Below, in pieces: positions 1-8,647 of a stretch of DNA of 59,551 nucleotides. This DNA is from Gilliamella sp. Occ3-1 (GTDB lineage Bacteria; Pseudomonadota; Gammaproteobacteria; Enterobacterales; Orbaceae). Under the pieces are notes generated by a model. It saw only the letters and a program-made list of their open reading frames with translations. It made no database searches and was not told the origin of the DNA. Where the stretch lies: assembly GCF_001690655.1 (NCBI RefSeq), contig NZ_LZHQ01000017.1:1-59551 (forward strand), written 5' to 3'. Both the position numbers and the translations under genes were made by a program. Every line of letters starts with the position of its first letter. The first letter of the stretch is position 1.

Positions 1-156
1 TTTGATATCCGAAGTTTCCATTCCGCCGTATTTTTCCCGCCATTTATAGAAAGTTGAATTACCCATGCCATATTTACGACAGAGTTCTTTAACCGGAATA
101 CCCGCTTCAGCTTCTTTTAAAATAGCGACGATTTGATGTTCAGTCATTTTTTTCAT
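1..156 (-). CDS. IS3-family transposase OrfA, N-terminal part (partial)
   Basis: The first 52 residues of an OrfA protein are visible before the window ends. They contain the HTH_Tnp_1 pattern of IS3-family OrfA: MTEHQIVAILKEAEAG, then VKELCRKYGM and STFYKWREKYGGM, a helix-turn-helix that binds the element's terminal repeats. The start ATG at 154-156 is preceded by AAGAGGA at 163-169. In IS3 elements OrfA is normally joined to the DDE-domain OrfB by a programmed -1 frameshift. That junction is outside the window, but an OrfB C-terminus of apparently the same family is at 59368-59551. Confidence 0.85.
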   Translation of the reverse strand, partial: MKKMTEHQIVAILKEAEAGIPVKELCRKYGMGNSTFYKWREKYGGMETSDIK

Positions 157-229
157 GTTTAAATCCTCTTTACTTTTATCATAGAGAATTTTCTACTTTT
201 TTGCTGTATTATTTTAGGGGAGAGTTACA
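1..229 (-). mobile_element. 5' end of an IS3-family insertion sequence (continues beyond window)
   Basis: This is the transposase-start end of an IS3-family element. OrfA begins at 156 on the minus strand and the outer end is placed near 229, where the minus strand starts TGTAACTCTCCCC. That end is an imperfect inverted match to the element end at 59329 (TGTAAATACCCC, both followed by an A-rich stretch ending in AATACA), so the two copies are probably the same family. The exact edge is uncertain: bases 217-241 form a GGGGAGA/TCTCCCC inverted repeat that spans it. The rest of the element lies outside the window. Confidence 0.7.
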
Positions 230-405
230 AAAAGTCTCCCCATCCTTTGTTTTATTTTATGTTGCTGTTTTTATTAATTTTATTCTTCATTAATACTATT
301 TTTTCTATTCCATATTTATGAGTTTAGTGCACTTTTTTTACATTTGAGTTTGGGTAGTACATCGATTGTTTGAGTGTGAATGCCTTTGTGCCCTTGCTTA
401 TTCCC

Positions 406-672
406 CTATGTGTGACTAACTATAGTGCTGTTTCGTTGGGTGTGATTGCGTTGGTAAACGTTGATGGCATTGATAGTATTCGACACTAACTCTGTTTTCA
501 CTGCTTTAAATATGCTTTGCAATTGCGTTATCATAGGGACAGCCTTTGCGATTTAATGAACTTTTAATACCAAATTCTGTTAAGCTCTCATCAATCAAAT
601 GATTATCAAAAATCTTTACCTCTATGAGAATAAAGAACTCAATAGCCTGTAAATTCATTGGAATTTAACTAT
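406..672 (-). pseudogene. Decayed IS3-family OrfB (DDE transposase) fragment
   Basis: Reading the minus strand across several frames gives recognisable OrfB pieces: a TGY-stop-VLYSHRGKDF segment, then LTEFGIKSSLNRKGCPYDNAIAK, and after a one-base frame change IFKAVKTELV with a tail ending in a stop at 406-408. The SHRG and RKG.PYDNA segments are the conserved DDE-region motifs of IS3-family transposases. There are at least one in-frame stop and one frameshift, and no OrfA is attached, so this is a dead remnant. It is a different, older insertion from the element at 1-229. Confidence 0.75.
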
Positions 673-824
673 GAGTTATTTTGCTATCAACGTCAGTATA
701 TAAATCGGGATCCTCAAAAGTAATTAATTATGGCATAATATGCGCCAATTCATATTTCCGCGACTTCACTCAAAGGCTAATTATTACTTATGAGTGAAAC
801 GCATGTTAAAGAGAGTAAATTCTA

Positions 825-2417
825 GTGTTAAGTACAAATAACATCACAATGCAATTTGGAAGTAAGCCATTATTTGAAAATATCTCGGTTAAATTCGGTA
901 ATGGCAATCGTTATGGTTTAATTGGTGCCAATGGTAGCGGTAAATCAACTTTTATGAAGATTATTGGTGGTGATTTAGTGCCAACATCTGGTAATGTTGC
1001 TTTAGATCCGCATGAACGATTAGGTAAATTACGCCAAGACCAATTTGCGTTTGAAGAGTTTACCGTACTTGATACCGTAATTATGGGACATACCGAATTA
1101 TGGCAGATCAAGCAAGAACGTGATCGCATCTATTCACTTCCCGAAATGAGTGAAGAAGACGGCTTTAAAGTTGCTGATTTGGAAACCCAATATGCCGAAA
1201 TGGATGGTTATAGCGCTGAAGCTCGTGCGGGTGAATTATTATTAGGTGTTGGTATTCCAATTGAGCAACATTATGGATTAATGAGCGAAATCGCACCAGG
1301 CTGGAAATTACGAGTATTATTAGCCCAAGCCTTATTCTCAAATCCCGATATTTTATTGCTTGACGAACCGACCAATAACTTGGATATCGATACTATCCGT
1401 TGGCTTGAAGACACCTTAAATCAACGCGAAAGCACCATGATTATTATTTCGCATGACCGCCATTTTTTGAATATGGTCTGTACCCATATGGCAGACATGG
1501 ATTATGGTGAGCTTCGCATCTACCCTGGTAACTATGATGATTATATGACAGCATCAACGCAAGCGAGAGAGCGTTTATTAGCTGACAATGCCAAAAAGAA
1601 AGCACAAATCAGTGAGCTACAATCTTTTGTTAGTCGATTTAGTGCCAATGCGTCTAAATCAAAACAAGCAACTTCGCGCGCAAAACAAATTGAAAAAATT
1701 AAACTTGAAGAAGTCAAAGCCTCTAGTCGCCAAAATCCATTTATTCGTTTTGAACAAGATAAAAAACTATTCCGTAATGCGCTTGTTGTTGAAAACCTGA
1801 CCAAAGGTTTTGATAATGGTCCACTATTTAAAAACTTAAACCTAATGGTCGAAGTGGGCGAAAAAGTCGCTATTTTAGGGACTAACGGTATTGGTAAAAC
1901 TACATTAATAAAAACACTGATGGGCGAGCTTACTCCCGAACAGGGCGATATAAAATGGTCTGAAAATGCCAATATTGGTTATTATGCACAAGATCACGAA
2001 TACGAATTTGAAGGCGACTTAACTGTATTTGACTGGATGAGCCAATGGAAGCAGCCAACCGATGACGAGCAAGCCGTACGTAGTGTTTTAGGTCGATTGT
2101 TATTTTCACAAGATGATATTAAAAAGCAAGTTAAAGTCCTATCTGGTGGTGAAAAAGGACGTATGTTATTTGGTAAATTGATGATGCAACGTCCTAACAT
2201 TATTGTTATGGACGAGCCTACTAACCATTTAGATATGGAATCCATTGAATCACTCAATATGGCATTAGAGCTTTATCAAGGCACGCTATTTTTTGTTTCA
2301 CACGATCGTGAATTTGTTAGTTCGTTGGCAACACGAATTATTGAAATCACACCTGAAAAAGTGATTGACTATACAGGTAATTATGAAGATTACTTACGTA
2401 GCCAAGGGATTGAATAA
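825..2417 (+). CDS. ybiT: ABC-F family ATPase YbiT
   Basis: This soluble twin-ABC ATPase without membrane segments belongs to the ABC-F family, whose members bind the ribosomal E site and modulate translation. It is 530 residues, the usual YbiT length, and nearly collinear with the E. coli protein. Walker A motifs are at about residues 34-42 (GANGSGKS) and in the second half (GTNGIGKTT); Walker B motifs are [11 protein letters not shown] and [11 protein letters not shown]. The second domain has LSGGEKGR, while the first has the YbiT-type APGWKLR at the signature position. The start codon is GTG, preceded by AGAGAG at 811-816. It appears monocistronic, with a hairpin terminator directly after the stop. 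Confidence 0.95.
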   Translation: MLSTNNITMQFGSKPLFENISVKFGNGNRYGLIGANGSGKSTFMKIIGGDLVPTSGNVALDPHERLGKLRQDQFAFEEFTVLDTVIMGHTELWQIKQERDRIYSLPEMSEEDGFKVADLETQYAEMDGYSAEARAGELLLGVGIPIEQHYGLMSEIAPGWKLRVLLAQALFSNPDILLLDEPTNNLDIDTIRWLEDTLNQRESTMIIISHDRHFLNMVCTHMADMDYGELRIYPGNYDDYMTASTQARERLLADNAKKKAQISELQSFVSRFSANASKSKQATSRAKQIEKIKLEEVKASSRQNPFIRFEQDKKLFRNALVVENLTKGFDNGPLFKNLNLMVEVGEKVAILGTNGIGKTTLIKTLMGELTPEQGDIKWSENANIGYYAQDHEYEFEGDLTVFDWMSQWKQPTDDEQAVRSVLGRLLFSQDDIKKQVKVLSGGEKGRMLFGKLMMQRPNIIVMDEPTNHLDMESIESLNMALELYQGTLFFVSHDREFVSSLATRIIEITPEKVIDYTGNYEDYLRSQGIE

Positions 2418-2432
2418 TTAGCCATTACTAAA

Positions 2433-2465
2433 AATAGCCACAAATACCAATGTGGCTATTATTTT
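2433..2465 (+). terminator. Rho-independent terminator after ybiT
   Basis: A perfect 10-bp stem (AATAGCCACA at 2433-2442 with TGTGGCTATT at 2451-2460), an 8-base loop and a trailing ATTTT lie 16 bases after the ybiT stop. Confidence 0.8.
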
Positions 2466-2537
2466 CTTACATTGTGTTAAGATGAGTTTTCCCCATTTTT
2501 AAATAATATTCAGTAAAATGAATCACACCTCAATTGC

Positions 2538-2562
2538 CATTGTACAACTTAATTGTACAATG
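2538..2562. promoter_or_regulatory. YefM-type operator palindrome
   Basis: CATTGTACAA at 2538-2547 and TTGTACAATG at 2553-2562 are perfect inverted arms separated by 5 bases. They carry the TGTACA core known from the E. coli yefM-yoeB operator. The palindrome lies 33 bp before the yefM start, so it is most likely the autoregulatory site bound by YefM and the YefM-YoeB complex. Confidence 0.8.
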
Positions 2563-2595
2563 ACTCTCAGTAATTACATTCCAATGGGGAATATT

Positions 2596-2850
2596 ATGAG
2601 ACACGTTAGCTATTCAGCCGCAAGGGCAAATCTAGCATCAACAATGGATGAAGTTGTTAACGACCGAATGCCAACAATTATTACACGCCAAAATGGCAAT
2701 AACTGCATTTTAATGTCATATGATGAATTTACATCTTTAGAAGAAACCGCCCGCTTGTACCGTCCACCAGCCAATACAAAACATTTATTACGTTCATTAG
2801 AGCAAATTAACAACGGCCAACTACAGGAACGTGATCTACAAGATGAATAA
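2596..2850 (+). CDS. yefM: Antitoxin YefM (Phd/YefM family)
   Basis: This 84-residue antitoxin neutralises the YoeB mRNA interferase and represses its own promoter. The N-terminal DNA-binding half has MRHVSYSAARANL and ITRQNGNNCILMSYDEFTSLEETARLYR, closely matching E. coli YefM; the tail that wraps the toxin is NTKHLLRSLEQINNG. I chose the ATG at 2596 because it matches the family N-terminus and follows GGGGA at 2586-2590; the frame stays open upstream but that part reads through the operator. The gene overlaps yoeB by 8 bp, the usual coupled arrangement. Confidence 0.95.
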   Translation: MRHVSYSAARANLASTMDEVVNDRMPTIITRQNGNNCILMSYDEFTSLEETARLYRPPANTKHLLRSLEQINNGQLQERDLQDE

Positions 2851-3100
2851 GTTATTTTCAGATGAATCGTGGCATGACTACTTTTATTGGCAAAAAATAG
2901 ATAAAAAAGTGATTAAACGCATCAATGAACTTATTAAAGATATCAGCAGGACTCCGTTTTCAGGTCTAGGTAAGCCAGAGGCGCTAAAATTTAATTTATC
3001 AGGTTATTGGTCGCGAAGAATTAGTGGAGAACACAGGTTAATTTATAAAATTGAAAATAACTGTATTATTATACTCTCTTGCCGTTATCATTATGAATAA
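2843..3100 (+). CDS. yoeB: mRNA interferase toxin YoeB
   Basis: YoeB is a RelE-fold ribosome-dependent endoribonuclease that cleaves mRNA in the A site. The 85-residue product aligns along its length with E. coli YoeB, and the catalytic set is intact: Glu46 (GKPEAL), Arg65 (EHRLIY) and His83 (CRYHY). It starts at the ATG inside the end of yefM (8-bp overlap), so translation is coupled and the toxin is made only with its antitoxin. An AT-rich inverted repeat around the stop may help end the transcript. The pair looks functional. Confidence 0.95.
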   Translation: MNKLFSDESWHDYFYWQKIDKKVIKRINELIKDISRTPFSGLGKPEALKFNLSGYWSRRISGEHRLIYKIENNCIIILSCRYHYE

Positions 3101-3183
3101 TGATATTTCTCACCTTATCAATCTAATCAGCCAAAAAATAGCCAAATCAGTGACTAACTTATTTCAATTAATTACTTAGCAAA

Positions 3184-3517
3184 TTAAAACTCTAACTCAT
3201 CCCTCCAAATATCGATAAGTGGACTGGTTTTGACATTTTTTAAGCCGTGACTTTCAAGCCGCTTTGTGACAATGTCACGATGCTCTTCGGTACAATTGCC
3301 TAGTTTTTGGGTGCAAATAGTCCCTTTCCAATTTAAATAACCACTCCCCTCATAAGCTAAACCATTTGGTTGAATAGCTTCAAGAATAAATTGATCAACA
3401 ATATTATCTAAGGTTTCTTCAGTTGTACTTTCGTCAAAAGACCAACTAACAGTAAAACCTAATTCTTTAACTCGTCGATGTGTAATTTTTTCGTAAACGT
3501 CTACTACGATTAACCAT
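3184..3517 (-). pseudogene. yggL: YggL family (DUF469) gene with two frameshifts
   Basis: YggL is a small, conserved gammaproteobacterial protein reported to associate with ribosomes. Its parts are present in three successive frames: MVNRSRRLRK from the ATG at 3515-3517 (preceded by GAAGGAA), then LHIDEL, then a long intact tail from ELGFTVSWSF through WKGTICTQKLGNCTEEH to the stop at 3184-3186. Each junction falls in an A run (an A6 and an A3 on the minus strand), and adding one A to each restores a full ~110-residue protein. This is either a recently inactivated gene or homopolymer under-calling by the sequencer. A perfect matS site lies inside it at 3266-3278. Confidence 0.8.
3266..3278. 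other. matS site (MatP binding site), perfect match
   Basis: GTGACAATGTCAC matches the matS consensus GTGACRNYGTCAC at every defined position. MatP, encoded at 35542-36006, binds such sites to condense the terminus macrodomain. A 13-mer with ten fixed and two two-fold positions should occur about once per 4 Mb by chance, and a second perfect site lies at 6419. Confidence 0.85.
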
Positions 3518-3549
3518 AATCATTTCCTTCTTTTCTATTAAATATTCGT

Positions 3550-4854
3550 TTATTTATTTCTAGTATAATGCTGTCTGTTAGCGGATTTTACACTATTTTG
3601 CTTTGGTTGCGACGATCGATTTGTTGTTGAGCTTGCTCTTTTTGGCGCGGTTCGTCTTGCTGACGATTTTTTAACAGGCTCTGGTTTTATTTTAGGATCG
3701 ACTTCAAATCCTTGTGTTGTTAGTTCAGGAATTGACCTTTTAATCAACTTTTCAATCGCTTTTAGTTGTGGAAGTTCATCAACACAAACTAATGAAATAG
3801 CTTGTCCTTGATTTTGCGCACGTCCTGTTCGACCAATACGATGTACATAATCTTCAGCAACTTGTGGTAATTCATAATTAACAACATAAGGCAATAACTC
3901 AATATCAAGCCCACGAGCAGCAATATCGGTTGCCACTAACGCCCTAATTTGCCCTGTTTTAAAATCCGCTAACGCTTTAGTACGAGCACCCTGGCTTTTA
4001 TTACCATGAATTGCAGCAGCCTTAATGCCATCTTTGGTTAATTGATCTGCCAAATGATTAGCACCGTATTTAGTACGAGTAAATATTAGCACTTGTTGCC
4101 ACTGATTTTTACCAATTAAATAAGAAAGTAACTCACGCTTACGACGTTTATCAACCCGATGCACATATTGCGTGATCTGCTCTGAAGCACTATTGGTTTT
4201 AGCAACCTCAATCAATTTTGGTGAATGTAAAATTGTTTCGGCTAAGGCTTTTATTTCGCTTGAAAAAGTCGCTGAAAACATTAAATTTTGGCGTTTTTTA
4301 GGTAACTTAGCGATCACACGGCGAATATCATGAATAAAGCCCATGTCTAACATACGATCGGCTTCATCCAACACCAACATTTTAACAGTAGCAAGATCCA
4401 CCGCATTTTGTTGTACTAAATCAAGCAACCGCCCTGGTGTTGCAATCAAAACGTCAACACCACCGCGTAACTTCATCATTTGTGGATTAATACTCACCCC
4501 ACCAAAAACTACTAATGAACGAGTGGGCAAATAACGACTATAATCGCGAATATTTTCGCCTATTTGCGCAGCCAGTTCGCGCGTTGGGGCTAAAATCAAG
4601 GCATATAAAGGACGTTTGCCTTTTTTAGGTTTTGGATTATTAGCTTTTTTTGTTTGCTGTTCAATAAGCTTTTGTAATATTGGTAAACCAAAGCCTGCCG
4701 TTTTACCTGTTCCTGTTTGTGCACTCGCCATAACGTCTTTACCAGATAAAATTACAGGTATGGCTTGTTGTTGAATGGGAGTTGGATCGGTATAGTTTTG
4801 TTCTTGAATTGCTTTTAAAATCTTGGCATCTAAACCAAGAGAGTCAAATGACAT
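3550..4854 (-). CDS. rhlE: ATP-dependent RNA helicase RhlE
   Basis: This DEAD-box RNA helicase works in rRNA processing, ribosome assembly and RNA turnover. The order of motifs is complete: Q motif with [10 protein letters not shown], Walker [19 protein letters not shown] and TPGR, DEAD ([12 protein letters not shown]), SAT (MFSATF), then the second RecA domain with ARGLDI and [10 protein letters not shown] basic, Ser/Lys-rich tail of about 55 residues follows, as in E. coli RhlE. I chose the ATG at 4854 (434 residues) because MSFDSLGL is the conserved N-terminus and TTTAGGA lies just upstream; the 19 extra upstream codons do not look like protein. Confidence 0.95.
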   Translation of the reverse strand: MSFDSLGLDAKILKAIQEQNYTDPTPIQQQAIPVILSGKDVMASAQTGTGKTAGFGLPILQKLIEQQTKKANNPKPKKGKRPLYALILAPTRELAAQIGENIRDYSRYLPTRSLVVFGGVSINPQMMKLRGGVDVLIATPGRLLDLVQQNAVDLATVKMLVLDEADRMLDMGFIHDIRRVIAKLPKKRQNLMFSATFSSEIKALAETILHSPKLIEVAKTNSASEQITQYVHRVDKRRKRELLSYLIGKNQWQQVLIFTRTKYGANHLADQLTKDGIKAAAIHGNKSQGARTKALADFKTGQIRALVATDIAARGLDIELLPYVVNYELPQVAEDYVHRIGRTGRAQNQGQAISLVCVDELPQLKAIEKLIKRSIPELTTQGFEVDPKIKPEPVKKSSARRTAPKRASSTTNRSSQPKQNSVKSANRQHYTRNK

Positions 4855-5079
4855 GAAATGTATCCTAAATAAACGAAAAAAATTATTCATATGCATTATA
4901 AAGCAATTCAATAATATTTGTCTGATTATTTAGCAAATTTACTTACCGACTATTATGTATGCTAATTTAAATTTTAAAATATTACACAAATCTTTATTTA
5001 AAATTATCGGACCACCTTTAATATATAACTATGTTATAAAAAATAGTATTGATTTTAATTGTGTTTATCCATCAAAAAT

Positions 5080-5098
5080 ATAAATGATATTTATTATC
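5080..5098. promoter_or_regulatory. Possible Fur-like box upstream of the NikA-like pseudogene
   Basis: ATAAATGATATTTATTATC matches 14 of 19 positions of the Fur consensus GATAATGATAATCATTATC, with another TAATGATTATG just downstream. It lies about 55 bp before the pseudogene start. In such AT-rich DNA this is only suggestive. Confidence 0.35.
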
Positions 5099-5152
5099 AT
5101 ATAATGATTATGTTAATATTTTACTTTTTAATAATAATTTACTGGATTAAAC

Positions 5153-5817
5153 ATGTCTTTAAACGTTAGCCACATTAAAAAGCTATTAATTGTCTAACTT
5201 TTATCGATTTTTAGCTTTAACTGTTTTGCAAAAGATAATATCACTTTTGTAAACTTCCGAGATATTTGCGATTTGAATCCACACCTTTATGGGAGTGAAA
5301 TGTAGGCTCAAAATATGCTCTATGGGTCGCTTGTTCATTATAATCAAGATAGCACATTTTCTCCTTGGCTTGCTAAAAGCTGGACTATTACAAACCAAGA
5401 AAAAGCCAATATGTTTAAACTGAGAAAAGATGTTACCTTTAGTTATGGTGCTAAATTTGATGCTCAAAGTGCAAAATTAAACTGGGATGTCATCCTGTAA
5501 AATAAAGTGCGCCATACATGGCTTGAAATGGTACGTTTAATTACTGAATTCAAAGCGGTAGATAATTATACTCTTCAAGTTAATCTGTCAGAGCCTTACT
5601 CCCCGTTTTTGATTAAATTACAGTAACCAGACCCATGCGCTTTATTTCACCGAATTCAATGATCGATGGTGAAATAAAAAATGGCGTTAAATCTTATATT
5701 AGCACAGGCCTTTATGTTTTAGGTGATCATAAAAAAGATCAGTATGCTGTTTTTAACGCAAATCCTAACTATTGGGGTGTTATGTATAATAATCTCAAAA
5801 TAAAGTGTCAACAATAG
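5153..5817 (+). pseudogene. nikA: NikA-like nickel/peptide substrate-binding protein, degraded and truncated
   Basis: The plus strand carries the N-terminal ~40% of a family-5 extracellular solute-binding protein most like NikA: DLNPHLYGSEM, stop at 5303-5305, AQNMLYGSLVHYNQDSTF, PWLAKSWT, RKDVTFSYGAKFDAQSAK, stop at 5498-5500, TWLEMV and LSEPYSPFL, then RFISPNSM...STGLYVLGDHKKDQYAVFNANPNYWG. Several stops and frame changes are present, the signal-peptide region is scrambled, and the C-terminal 60% and any permease genes are missing. The corresponding E. coli protein binds nickel for the NikABCDE importer. It is dead. Confidence 0.8.
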
Positions 5818-5834
5818 CGATAAATTTAACCTAT

Positions 5835-6266
5835 TTAATTTTGTTCTTCACAAATTTCATCTATTGATAACGTTGCTGGCACGTTACGCTCATCATTGAA
5901 TTGAAAACGAAATAAAAACCGAATATCATAAGCACGTAACACTTCAATCACGTCTTGATTATTACAAAATTGAGCATTAAGCCCAAGCCTTATATCTTCT
6001 GTAATATCTTCTATTGACACGCTTTGGCTATCGGTCGGCATGTTATATTCAAAAACGATACTATTAGGGTTACTAAAAATGTTAGTTATTTCATAACCCG
6101 CATCCATTTGAACCGGAAATTCACCACCTTCACCTAATATCGACCTTTTGGCACTATCGGCAAAGGCTTTGGTTATGTTTGCTGACGGTGGTAAATCGGT
6201 ACTATATGCGCTCGAAATCATAAAAAAAGCAGAAAATAGCACTACCAATTTCATTAGTTTTTTCAC
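5835..6266 (-). CDS. Small secreted/periplasmic protein of unknown function
   Basis: I do not recognise the family. The 143-residue product has a clear Sec signal peptide (MKKLMKLVVLFSAFFMISSAYS, cleavage likely after residue 22 with Ala at -3 and Ser at -1). The mature part is about 121 residues, with mixed alpha/beta character and only two cysteines (101 and 139) that could form a disulfide. The start is taken as the GTG at 6266 because AAGGA lies 10 bases upstream; an ATG four codons in is the alternative. It sits between a dead nikA and a zinc-ribbon gene, with no operon partner. Confidence 0.65.
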   Translation of the reverse strand: MKKLMKLVVLFSAFFMISSAYSTDLPPSANITKAFADSAKRSILGEGGEFPVQMDAGYEITNIFSNPNSIVFEYNMPTDSQSVSIEDITEDIRLGLNAQFCNNQDVIEVLRAYDIRFLFRFQFNDERNVPATLSIDEICEEQN

Positions 6267-6418
6267 TTCAATAATCCTTAAATTTAGACTTAAATAGTCA
6301 TATTGATTTTATTATAAAAAACATCTAAATGAAAAACAAATCAAACAACTTACCATCAAAATAAACAGTTCATAAAATAAGTATAACTATATGGAAAAAT
6401 TGATATTTAAATTTAATT

Positions 6419-6431
6419 GTGACGTTGTCAC
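6419..6431. other. matS site (MatP binding site), perfect match
   Basis: GTGACGTTGTCAC fits GTGACRNYGTCAC exactly (R=G, N=T, Y=T). It is intergenic, 3.15 kb from the other perfect site at 3266. With matP in the same window this supports a terminus-proximal location. Confidence 0.85.
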
Positions 6432-6478
6432 ACATATAACTTGCAATAAAAAAGATCGTTATAAATCGATGTAATCTA

Positions 6479-6505
6479 AAAAGGTAACCATATTGGTTAC
6501 CTTTT
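6479..6505 (-). terminator. Hairpin terminator of the zinc-ribbon gene
   Basis: AAAAGGTAACC (6479-6489) and GGTTACCTTTT (6495-6505) form a perfect 11-bp stem with a 5-base loop. It ends in a T run on either strand, so it could work in both directions. It lies 22 bases after the stop of the gene at 6527-6733. Confidence 0.8.
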
Positions 6506-6526
6506 AATAGTATTAACGGACTAATA

Positions 6527-6733
6527 TTACTTTTTATTTGGATGAGGATCCTTAACTGAATCACCCTGTCCAGACATAATATACCAGCCATTTTTGCTAT
6601 GTGGCTTTTTATTATAATCAGGGCAAGGAGGTAACGATTTCTTACTTTGGTTTGAATAAATATAGCTACAGTCAGCGCACTTATAAGTGCCAGATGAAAC
6701 ATCACTACCGTATGGAGCAAATTTTTGTACCAT
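6527..6733 (-). CDS. Small zinc-ribbon protein
   Basis: This 68-residue protein has a rubredoxin/zinc-ribbon-like knuckle: Cys19-x2-Cys22 (YKCADCSYIY), then Cys37 in SLPPCPDY and a possible fourth ligand at His45. The conserved pattern SSGTYKCADC...SLPPCP and GQGD...DPHPN is familiar from short uncharacterised enterobacterial proteins, but I cannot assign a function. A strong AGGAGGT ribosome binding site lies 7 bases before the ATG and a strong terminator follows, so expression as a single-gene unit is likely. Confidence 0.75.
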   Translation of the reverse strand: MVQKFAPYGSDVSSGTYKCADCSYIYSNQSKKSLPPCPDYNKKPHSKNGWYIMSGQGDSVKDPHPNKK

Positions 6734-7076
6734 TATAAGTACCTCCTAAATTAAATTAGTGACAAATCCAATGCTTATCACTGTTATATCTAAGCTCTGA
6801 ATTGAGAAAAAAGCAAGTGTAGTTTTTAAAAATTGTTCAATAAGCGAATCGTTTTAAGTGATATGAAAAAATCTCAGATAGAACATTAATTTTATTTTTT
6901 AGTGAAGCTAATAATTTTTATAGTATACGTTCAATTTTTATATATTAGTTGATTTTGTTTTTTATTCTAATAAACAACTGAAATTTTTTATTTATCAGTT
7001 ACTATAATTATCTATGTTGTTGAGTTAAAAATAGCTTTGTACTAATTGATTATTTTACATAATCTATTTTTAATTT
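6734..7076. other. Gene-free AT-rich spacer
   Basis: Very AT-rich sequence without a convincing coding segment, hairpin or repeat. It presumably contains the promoter of the zinc-ribbon gene. Confidence 0.5.
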
Positions 7077-7569
7077 ATTAGTTTATCGATAAAAATTCTA
7101 TTATTAGCATGAGTGCTCTTTTTTCAAAATCACCTGAATGTAGCAGAAATACTTTGGTTTTCTCGATTGGATATTTGGATAAAATCGCATTACCGTAATT
7201 ACCCTCCCTTTTATTTCGACTGCTTTACCAAAAACATAATACATTCCCGATTTTTCGGCAATAATTACTTGATCCAAAGTATCACTACGTATCGTGTTTT
7301 GATCAACTTTCTCCAGCGTAACTATATTTGCTCCACCTTGCTTTAATTGCTTTGGCAACCAAATTAAGTTCAAAGTTGTGTTTCCTTAGTCCGCGAGCGA
7401 TATTAAAGCTAGCTATGGTTATTTGAGGTTGTTCACTTTTTTCATAAACTTTATTGGGTCAGCTGTAATATTATATTTCGACTAAATCAGTAGATTCTGT
7501 TGCTGCACTAATATATGAAAACAGTATAAACATCCCAATTAAACTCAATACAAAAATATTCTTTTTCAT
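7077..7569 (-). pseudogene. Endonuclease/exonuclease/phosphatase family protein, degraded
   Basis: The minus strand starts at the ATG at 7567-7569 (GGAGAG upstream) with a signal peptide (MKKNIFVLSLIGMFILFSYISAA). After a stop it continues as ITIASFNIARG, LPKQLKQGGANIVTLEKVD, RSDTLDQVIIAEKSGMYYVFGKAVEIKG, and in another frame NYGNAILSKYPIEKTKVFLLHSGDFEKRALM. These are the N-terminal catalytic motifs of the EEP superfamily (SFNI, an Asn/Glu site around LEKVD, YGNAILSKYPI). Two or more frameshifts and loss of the C-terminal GD.N and SDH motifs make it dead. An intact member of the same superfamily follows upstream at 7745-8647. Confidence 0.75.
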
Positions 7570-7744
7570 AAAACTCTCCTTTTATATATACAAAATAGAG
7601 GGAGATTTACTTTTTAAATTGCGATCTTTATCATAAATAACAATTTATAAGATAAAATTAGTGCATTGATTTTTATAGTTTTATTAAAATCGTGTAGTTG
7701 CGACACGTTTTTTTGATTTTTGTAACAATTTTGACTCTTTTAGT

Positions 7745-8647
7745 TTATTGATTATTTTTGATTATCATCTGTACCGGATAATGATCTGAATAGTTATCGG
7801 TAAATTCATCTTTTATCACTTTCACATTAACTACATTTTTTTCAAGTAAAGGAGAAACATAAATATAATCATAACGTAAAGGCGTTGATGATTGATCATA
7901 AAAAACTTTTGTTGGTGCGGTAGCAATAAATTGTTTGTTTTTGATTTTTAATACATCAATAAATCCTGCATCAATAAGGTTTTGTTGGACAGTATAATTG
8001 AGTTGACCATTAACTAGATTTTCGAGAATTGGTCTTTGCTTTTCCTTTTCTTTTATATCGTTAAGTAAATTACTTTTATCATAAGCTGGTTTGTCTGCTG
8101 GTGAGAAAGAGTTTAGATCCCCAGCTATAATCCATTTGCCTTTAGGATCACGGCTATATTTTATTGAATCAATGATAAGATTCATTTCGTCTATTCTTTT
8201 AGCTGTCCAAAACGGATTCATGTGGGTTACAACAAAATGATAGTTACCAATATCAGCATATAATACTCCATGCCATAAATTATCTACCACTTTATTTACA
8301 TTAACTATTGGATATTTAGATGTGATAGCCACAGGGAAAGATGCAGGATCATCAGGTGATTCTTTTAATAGTACGGCATATTTATGACCATAACTTGCGG
8401 CAAATTTTTCTAGTTTATCACGAGTAAAAAAGTTCATCTCTTGCCACGCAATTATATCGGCATCTTGTATTTTTGCCCATTCAATAAATTTATGTTTACC
8501 ATCTGATTTATCTAACTTCATGCCATTGTATACATTATAGCTAATCATTTTTAATTCTTTTACATCCTCAATAGAAGCAAAAACTGATGAGCTACAGAGG
8601 ATAATACTACTCATAAATGCAATAAGTTTTGACTTTGATTTGTTCAT
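7745..8647 (-). CDS. Secreted endonuclease/exonuclease/phosphatase family protein
   Basis: This 300-residue EEP-superfamily hydrolase has the DNase-I-like fold used for nucleic acids, phosphoinositides or sphingomyelin. A signal peptide (residues 1-24, ending SSSVFA) indicates export. All family motifs are present: ISYNVYNG, the metal-binding Glu in IIAWQEMNFF, THMN, GDLNSF and the terminal SDHYP with catalytic His289. The substrate cannot be told from sequence; options are extracellular DNA/RNA or lipid head groups. It starts at 8647 with AAAGGA upstream and looks monocistronic. The dead paralogue downstream shares its orientation and export signal. Confidence 0.85.
   Translation of the reverse strand: MNKSKSKLIAFMSSIILCSSSVFASIEDVKELKMISYNVYNGMKLDKSDGKHKFIEWAKIQDADIIAWQEMNFFTRDKLEKFAASYGHKYAVLLKESPDDPASFPVAITSKYPIVNVNKVVDNLWHGVLYADIGNYHFVVTHMNPFWTAKRIDEMNLIIDSIKYSRDPKGKWIIAGDLNSFSPADKPAYDKSNLLNDIKEKEKQRPILENLVNGQLNYTVQQNLIDAGFIDVLKIKNKQFIATAPTKVFYDQSSTPLRYDYIYVSPLLEKNVVNVKVIKDEFTDNYSDHYPVQMIIKNNQ

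Noticed and set aside
721..760. dif-like recombination site near GGCGCATATTATGCC
   Set aside because: The 11-6-11 arrangement of dif is not present; only the GCGCAT-like core resembles it.
6370..6720. 116-codon open frame overlapping the zinc-ribbon gene on the same strand
   Set aside because: It overlaps a better gene that has an AGGAGGT site, crosses the terminator hairpin and a perfect matS site, and has no family resemblance.
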